Source: Paracoccus jeotgali
Lineage (GTDB): Bacteria; Pseudomonadota; Alphaproteobacteria; Rhodobacterales; Rhodobacteraceae
Length of the DNA: 64,000 nt
Assembly (NCBI RefSeq): GCF_002865605.1
Contig: NZ_CP025583.1
Location: forward strand, 538,501 to 602,500
Reading direction: 5' to 3'
Shown here: positions 60,501-64,000 of the stretch, one piece after another
How positions within the stretch are numbered: position 1 is the first letter of the stretch
Layout: each line of letters begins with the position of its first letter
Translations under genes and position numbers: made by a program
The notes under the pieces: model-generated
Database searches by the model: none
What the model was told of the DNA's origin: nothing
The model's input: the letters and a program-made list of their open reading frames with translations, nothing else

Positions 60501-60533
60501 AAGGCCCGGCCGCTGAATAGCGCCGGGCCTTTT
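60501..60533 (+). terminator. Terminator of the F0 operon
   Basis: AAGGCCCGGC pairs with GCCGGGCCTT (60522-60531), 11-base loop, then TTTT tail; 21 bases after the atpF stop. Confidence 0.85.
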
Positions 60534-60566
60534 CCATTGGAAAACACGGCCCAAGCCGTCAATAGG

Positions 60567-60593
60567 AAAGGCCGGGCGCTTGGCCCGGCCTTT
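60567..60593. terminator. Second terminator, facing the OmpA gene
   Basis: AAAGGCCGGG (60567-60576) pairs with CCCGGCCTTT (60584-60593). It can terminate the minus-strand OmpA transcript and back up the F0 terminator. Confidence 0.75.
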
Positions 60594-60614
60594 CCCGTTC
60601 ACGCTTGCCGAGGC

Positions 60615-61274
60615 TTAGCGCGTGGGACGGATCAGGATCTCGACCCGGCGGTTCTGCTGTCGGCCCGCATCGGTATCGTTCGACGCGATGGGCTGGGTCT
60701 GCCCGCGGCCGACCATGCTGAGACGCGCCGAGGACACGCCCGCCGCGGTCAGGATACCGCCGACCGACTGCGCGCGACGCTGCGACAGGTCCTGGTTATA
60801 GGCGGCGCGACCGGTCGAATCGGTGTGGCCATAGATCTCGACCCGGCTGTTCGGGTATTGCTGCAAGCTGCGCGCCAGGCCATACAGGTCGTTCTGCGCC
60901 TGACCCGAGACGGCGGCACTGTCGGTCGCGAACAGCAGACCCGAGGGCATCAGCACCTGCAGATAGTCGCCGCGGTTGATGATCTGCACGCCCGGCGAGG
61001 TCATCACCTGCCGCAGCTGCTTTTCCTGCTGCTCCAGAATATTGCCGACGACCGCGCCGGCAGCCGCGCCGACCAGCGCGCCCTTGACGAAATCCTTGCC
61101 CTTGTTGTTCTTGTCGGAATCGCGGGTGGCGCCCAGAACACCGCCAAGGGCCGCGCCGGCAAGCGCGCCCTGCTGCGTCTTGTCGAGGCTGGTGCCCATG
61201 GTGCCATCCGGTGCACATGCGCCAAGCGCCATCACACCCGCCGCGCCGATCATAAGCGAAACTCGCATTTTCAT
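60615..61274 (-). CDS. OmpA-family lipoprotein with glycine zipper
   Basis: 219 residues. Lipobox LGAC (about Cys20); then a glycine-zipper segment (GALAGAALGGVLGA and GALVGAAAGAVVGNIL) that can insert in membrane; then a C-terminal OmpA peptidoglycan-binding domain with FATDSAAV, VEIYGHTDSTGRAAYNQDLSQRRAQSV and the ending NRRVEILIRP. It ties the outer membrane to the wall; resembles YiaD. AAAGGTTATCG ribosome site selects the start at 61274. Confidence 0.92.
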   Translation of the reverse strand: MKMRVSLMIGAAGVMALGACAPDGTMGTSLDKTQQGALAGAALGGVLGATRDSDKNNKGKDFVKGALVGAAAGAVVGNILEQQEKQLRQVMTSPGVQIINRGDYLQVLMPSGLLFATDSAAVSGQAQNDLYGLARSLQQYPNSRVEIYGHTDSTGRAAYNQDLSQRRAQSVGGILTAAGVSSARLSMVGRGQTQPIASNDTDAGRQQNRRVEILIRPTR

Positions 61275-61516
61275 TCGATAACCTTTCAGTTCAGTATTGT
61301 GAGTGCCGTGGCGGCACGCCCCGGACTGCGAACGCGGGCACCGTCGCACAGGTTCCGAGCCATTCCCAGCATGTTGCAGTCCTGCACCAGTCCTAAACCG
61401 CTGAAACCCGGTCAATTCCTGCTGAGCGACGCGCGCGCGTTCCGCTTGCCCGGTCGCGAGGCGGGTGTCATGCTGAACCCTGCGCCCGCGACAGGCGCTT
61501 CGGAGAGGAGAGGATC

Positions 61517-63310
61517 ATGCCGCTCGCCGACCATTCGCCCACGTCCGATCCTGCACCCGTTCCCGCGCCCGAACCGGGCGAGATGCAGCAATGCGATCTG
61601 ATCATGAAGGGGGGGATCACCTCGGGCGTGGTCTATCCCGGCGCGATCGTCAAGCTGGCGCAGGATTATCGGTTGCGCAGCATCGGCGGGTCCTCTGCCG
61701 GGGCCATCGCCGCCTGTTTCGCCGCCGCCGCCGAGTATCAGCGCCAAGAGCGGGGCGGCCATGACATGGCGGGGTTTCAGGCCATGTCCGCGCTGGCCGC
61801 CGAACTGGCGCGCAAGCTGAAAACCCTGTTCCAGCCCAGCCCGCGCTTTCGGCCCCTGTTCGCGCTGCTGATCGCGCGGACTTCGGGGCAGGGGTTGGCG
61901 GGGGCGCTGCTGCATGTGCTGCGCTGGCCGCTGGCACTCGCCGGGGCCGTGGCGGTGCTGGGGCTGGTGCTGGCGCTGCGTGCGGGCTCGGTCTGGCTGG
62001 GGGTGTCGGTGGTGCTGGCGACGCTGATCCTGCTGGTCGTGTTCCTGGTCTGGTGGCTGGCGCGGCTGGTGCTGCGCGATCTGCCGGCTGCGGATTTCGG
62101 CATCTGCCCCGGCATCACCCAGCCCGGCCATGACGACCCGGCGCTGACCGACTGGATGATCCGCCATATCGAAGACCTCGCCGGCCGGACTCAGACCGGC
62201 CCGCCGCTGACCGTGGGCGATCTGGGGCGGCACGGGATCACGCTGGCGGCGATGACGACCGACCTGTCCTCGGGGCGGCCCTATCAACTGCCGATGCTGA
62301 CCAATATCCACTGGTTCAGCCTGGCCGAGTGGCAGCGCCTGTTCCCGCCGCATTTCCTTGATGCGCTGACGGCGGGGCACGACCCGCTCAATCACGGGCA
62401 GGATGCGCCCGCCGACCTTTATCCGCTGCCCGCCCGCGACGCCTTTCCGGTGCTGCTGGTGGCGCGAATGTCGCTGAGCTTTCCGGGGCTGCTGCAGGCG
62501 GTGCCGCTGTATCGGTACGACGATCAGGTGCGGGTGGTGACCGCGCGGGGCGAGATGGCGGGCCGGATCAGCCGCTGCCTGTTCTCGGACGGGGGGATCT
62601 CGTCGAACTTTCCGATCCATTTCTTCGACGCGCTGCTGCCGCGCCGGCCGACCTTCGGCATCGCGCTTGGCAGCTATGACCCGGCGCGGCACGGGGATGA
62701 GCGCACCGATCTGCCGCGCCACAGCGTCCAAAGCACCGATCTGCCGGTGATCCCGGTGCGGGGTCTGGGCGATTTCATGTTCGCGATCCTCAACACCGCG
62801 AAGGATTGGCAGGACCGGCTGCAGGCGATGCTGCCCGGCTATTCCGAGCGTGTGGTGACGGTGCGTCTGGACGACGCGACCGAGGGCGGCATGAACCTTG
62901 GCATGGACGAGGCGACCATCGCGCGGCTGAACGGCTTTGGCCTTGAGGCGGGCGAGAAGCTGCTGGCCACCTATTCCTATGCGCGCGGGGCGGACGGGTT
63001 CGACCGGCACCGCGACCGCCGCGGACGGGTGACGGTGCCGCGGCTGGCGGCGGCGCTGAACGGCATGGGGCTGGCGATGGCCTCGCGCCCCGACGGAGCG
63101 CCCGAGGCGCCGGATGGGCGGGCGGCGATGGTCTCGCTGTCGCAAGATTGCGCGGGATTTGCCGATGCGGTGGCGGCGCTGCCCTCGGGCGCGTGCCAGT
63201 CGGATCTGGTCGCGGACGCCGAAATCCGCCTCAGCGCCCATGCCAACCGCGCGCCGCGCCATGCCGCGCAGCCGATGGCGGCCGCGATGCCCGCGCGGCC
63301 GATCTCGTAA
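61517..63310 (+). CDS. Patatin-like phospholipase with membrane insertion
   Basis: 597 residues. The patatin catalytic pair is visible: GGSSAG with Ser60, and the DGG of FSDGGISSNFP with Asp358; the oxyanion loop is KGGITSGVVYPG. Between them, residues 137-190 form two strong hydrophobic spans (LALAGAVAVLGLVLAL and VVLATLILLVVFLVWW), so it is probably an inner-membrane lipid hydrolase. Ribosome site GAGAGGAGAGG. The substrate is unknown; no nucleotide cyclase or other defence gene adjoins it. Confidence 0.83.
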   Translation: MPLADHSPTSDPAPVPAPEPGEMQQCDLIMKGGITSGVVYPGAIVKLAQDYRLRSIGGSSAGAIAACFAAAAEYQRQERGGHDMAGFQAMSALAAELARKLKTLFQPSPRFRPLFALLIARTSGQGLAGALLHVLRWPLALAGAVAVLGLVLALRAGSVWLGVSVVLATLILLVVFLVWWLARLVLRDLPAADFGICPGITQPGHDDPALTDWMIRHIEDLAGRTQTGPPLTVGDLGRHGITLAAMTTDLSSGRPYQLPMLTNIHWFSLAEWQRLFPPHFLDALTAGHDPLNHGQDAPADLYPLPARDAFPVLLVARMSLSFPGLLQAVPLYRYDDQVRVVTARGEMAGRISRCLFSDGGISSNFPIHFFDALLPRRPTFGIALGSYDPARHGDERTDLPRHSVQSTDLPVIPVRGLGDFMFAILNTAKDWQDRLQAMLPGYSERVVTVRLDDATEGGMNLGMDEATIARLNGFGLEAGEKLLATYSYARGADGFDRHRDRRGRVTVPRLAAALNGMGLAMASRPDGAPEAPDGRAAMVSLSQDCAGFADAVAALPSGACQSDLVADAEIRLSAHANRAPRHAAQPMAAAMPARPIS

Positions 63311-63360
63311 CCCGTTATCCTCCCTTGCAAGCCCCGGCCGGGACGGGCAATTAGGCCGCC

Positions 63361-64000
63361 ATGGCCCGACTGCCCGCCCCCTTGCCCTACCAGACCCAGG
63401 TCGCGATCTTTTCGCGGCTGCGCGACGCCAATCCCGCGCCGGTCACGGAATTGCAGCACCAGAATCCCTATCAACTGCTGGTCGCGGTGGCGCTGTCGGC
63501 GCAATCGACCGATGCCGGCGTGAACCGCGCGACCGAGGACCTGTTCGACCGCATCCACACCCCGCAGCAGATGCTGGAGCTTGGGCAGGACGGGCTGACC
63601 GAGGCGATCAAGACCATCGGGCTGTTCCGGCAAAAGGCGCAGAACGTGATCCGCATGTCGCAGATCCTTGTCGATGATTACGGCGGTCAGGTGCCGTCCA
63701 GCCGGGCCGCGCTGATGTCGCTGCCGGGGGTCGGGCGCAAGACGGCGAATGTGATCCTCAACTGCGTCTTCGGCCAGCCGGCGCAGGCGGTGGACACCCA
63801 TATCTTCCGCGTCTGCAACCGCACCCGCATCGCGCCGGGCCGTGATGTGGACGAGGTCGAGCGCGGGATCGAGGACAACATCCCGGCCGAGTTCCAGCAG
63901 AACGCCCATCACTGGCTGATCCTGCATGGCCGCTATATCTGCCAGGCGCGCCGCCCGCGCTGCCCGATCTGCCCGATCAACGATCTGTGCCCTTATGAGG
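63361..64000 (+). CDS. nth: Endonuclease III (partial, cut by the window end)
   Basis: 213 codons from an ATG at 63361 and still open at the window end. Base-excision DNA glycosylase/AP lyase for oxidised pyrimidines. Motifs: VAVALSAQSTD, the helix-hairpin-helix LPGVGRKTANVIL with catalytic Lys, VDTHIFRVCNR with the catalytic Asp, and the 4Fe-4S ligands CQARRPRCPICPINDLC. Only the final residues are missing. Confidence 0.96.
   Translation, partial: MARLPAPLPYQTQVAIFSRLRDANPAPVTELQHQNPYQLLVAVALSAQSTDAGVNRATEDLFDRIHTPQQMLELGQDGLTEAIKTIGLFRQKAQNVIRMSQILVDDYGGQVPSSRAALMSLPGVGRKTANVILNCVFGQPAQAVDTHIFRVCNRTRIAPGRDVDEVERGIEDNIPAEFQQNAHHWLILHGRYICQARRPRCPICPINDLCPYE

Noticed and set aside
61517..63310. 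Patatin as an antiphage effector
   Set aside because: No CD-NTase, STING-like or other defence genes nearby; flanked by an OmpA lipoprotein and nth.

Overview
The window is high-GC, densely packed chromosomal DNA from an alphaproteobacterium of the order Rhodobacterales, most likely Paracoccus or a close relative. Pointers are the F0 cluster atpI-atpB-atpE-b'-b held apart from F1, the suc/odh gene order with small lipoproteins inserted, the murA-DUF2948 and hisD-UPF0262-phosphatase runs, a NnrU/DUF1737 pair, and a DksA that has lost its zinc cysteines. The genus call is inference. Nothing looks like a prophage, insertion sequence, CRISPR array, rRNA or tRNA. This is core metabolism with a few unusual proteins and control elements.

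Layout. 1-10 kb: a lipoprotein gene; selD; a PPDK-like protein whose ATP-binding signatures are lost; a SleB-type cell-wall hydrolase; the coupled folB-folP-glmM run; an FAD monooxygenase; zinc-less DksA. 10-20 kb: an orphan MoxR ATPase; guaA; a CAP-domain lipoprotein; a six-gene branched-chain amino-acid ABC transporter operon on the minus strand (binding protein, livG, livF, small secreted protein, livH, livM), divergent from class II DAHP synthase. 20-30 kb: a ThiE-like protein, TrmJ-type methyltransferase, the murA cluster, hisD cluster and a thiolase. 28.5-38 kb: Entner-Doudoroff genes as edd (minus), zwf-pgl-pgi (plus) and eda with an MFS gene (minus), with an RlmI-like methyltransferase and a coupled PIN protein between edd and zwf.

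38-57 kb is a TCA-cycle island. On the minus strand run mdh, sucC, a lipoprotein, sucD, a lipoprotein, sucA, sucB, two small genes, lpdA, a lytic transglycosylase and a TAXI-type binding protein. On the plus strand run a TauE-like permease, NnrU, DUF1737 and sdhC-sdhD-sdhA, two lipoproteins, then sdhB. 57-64 kb: an ArsR regulator, the F0 ATP synthase operon, an OmpA lipoprotein, a membrane patatin, and the start of nth.

The genes link glucose-6-phosphate to pyruvate (zwf, pgl, edd, eda), run most of the oxidative TCA half from 2-oxoglutarate to oxaloacetate (sucAB-lpdA, sucCD, sdhCDAB, mdh), and feed proton-driven ATP synthesis. The main new observation is regulatory. The suc and sdh promoter regions, about 3 kb apart and facing each other, each carry two perfect copies of TGTGATCACA with centres 21 bp apart, followed at the same distance by TTTGGCCG. 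This looks like an operator for one unidentified TCA-cycle regulator. A second, LacI-type CG-centred operator lies between the -35 and -10 of edd, with a weaker match at the zwf promoter. Also notable are the two-lipoyl SucB with a preserved internal start, and the PPDK-like protein with a decayed ATP-grasp.
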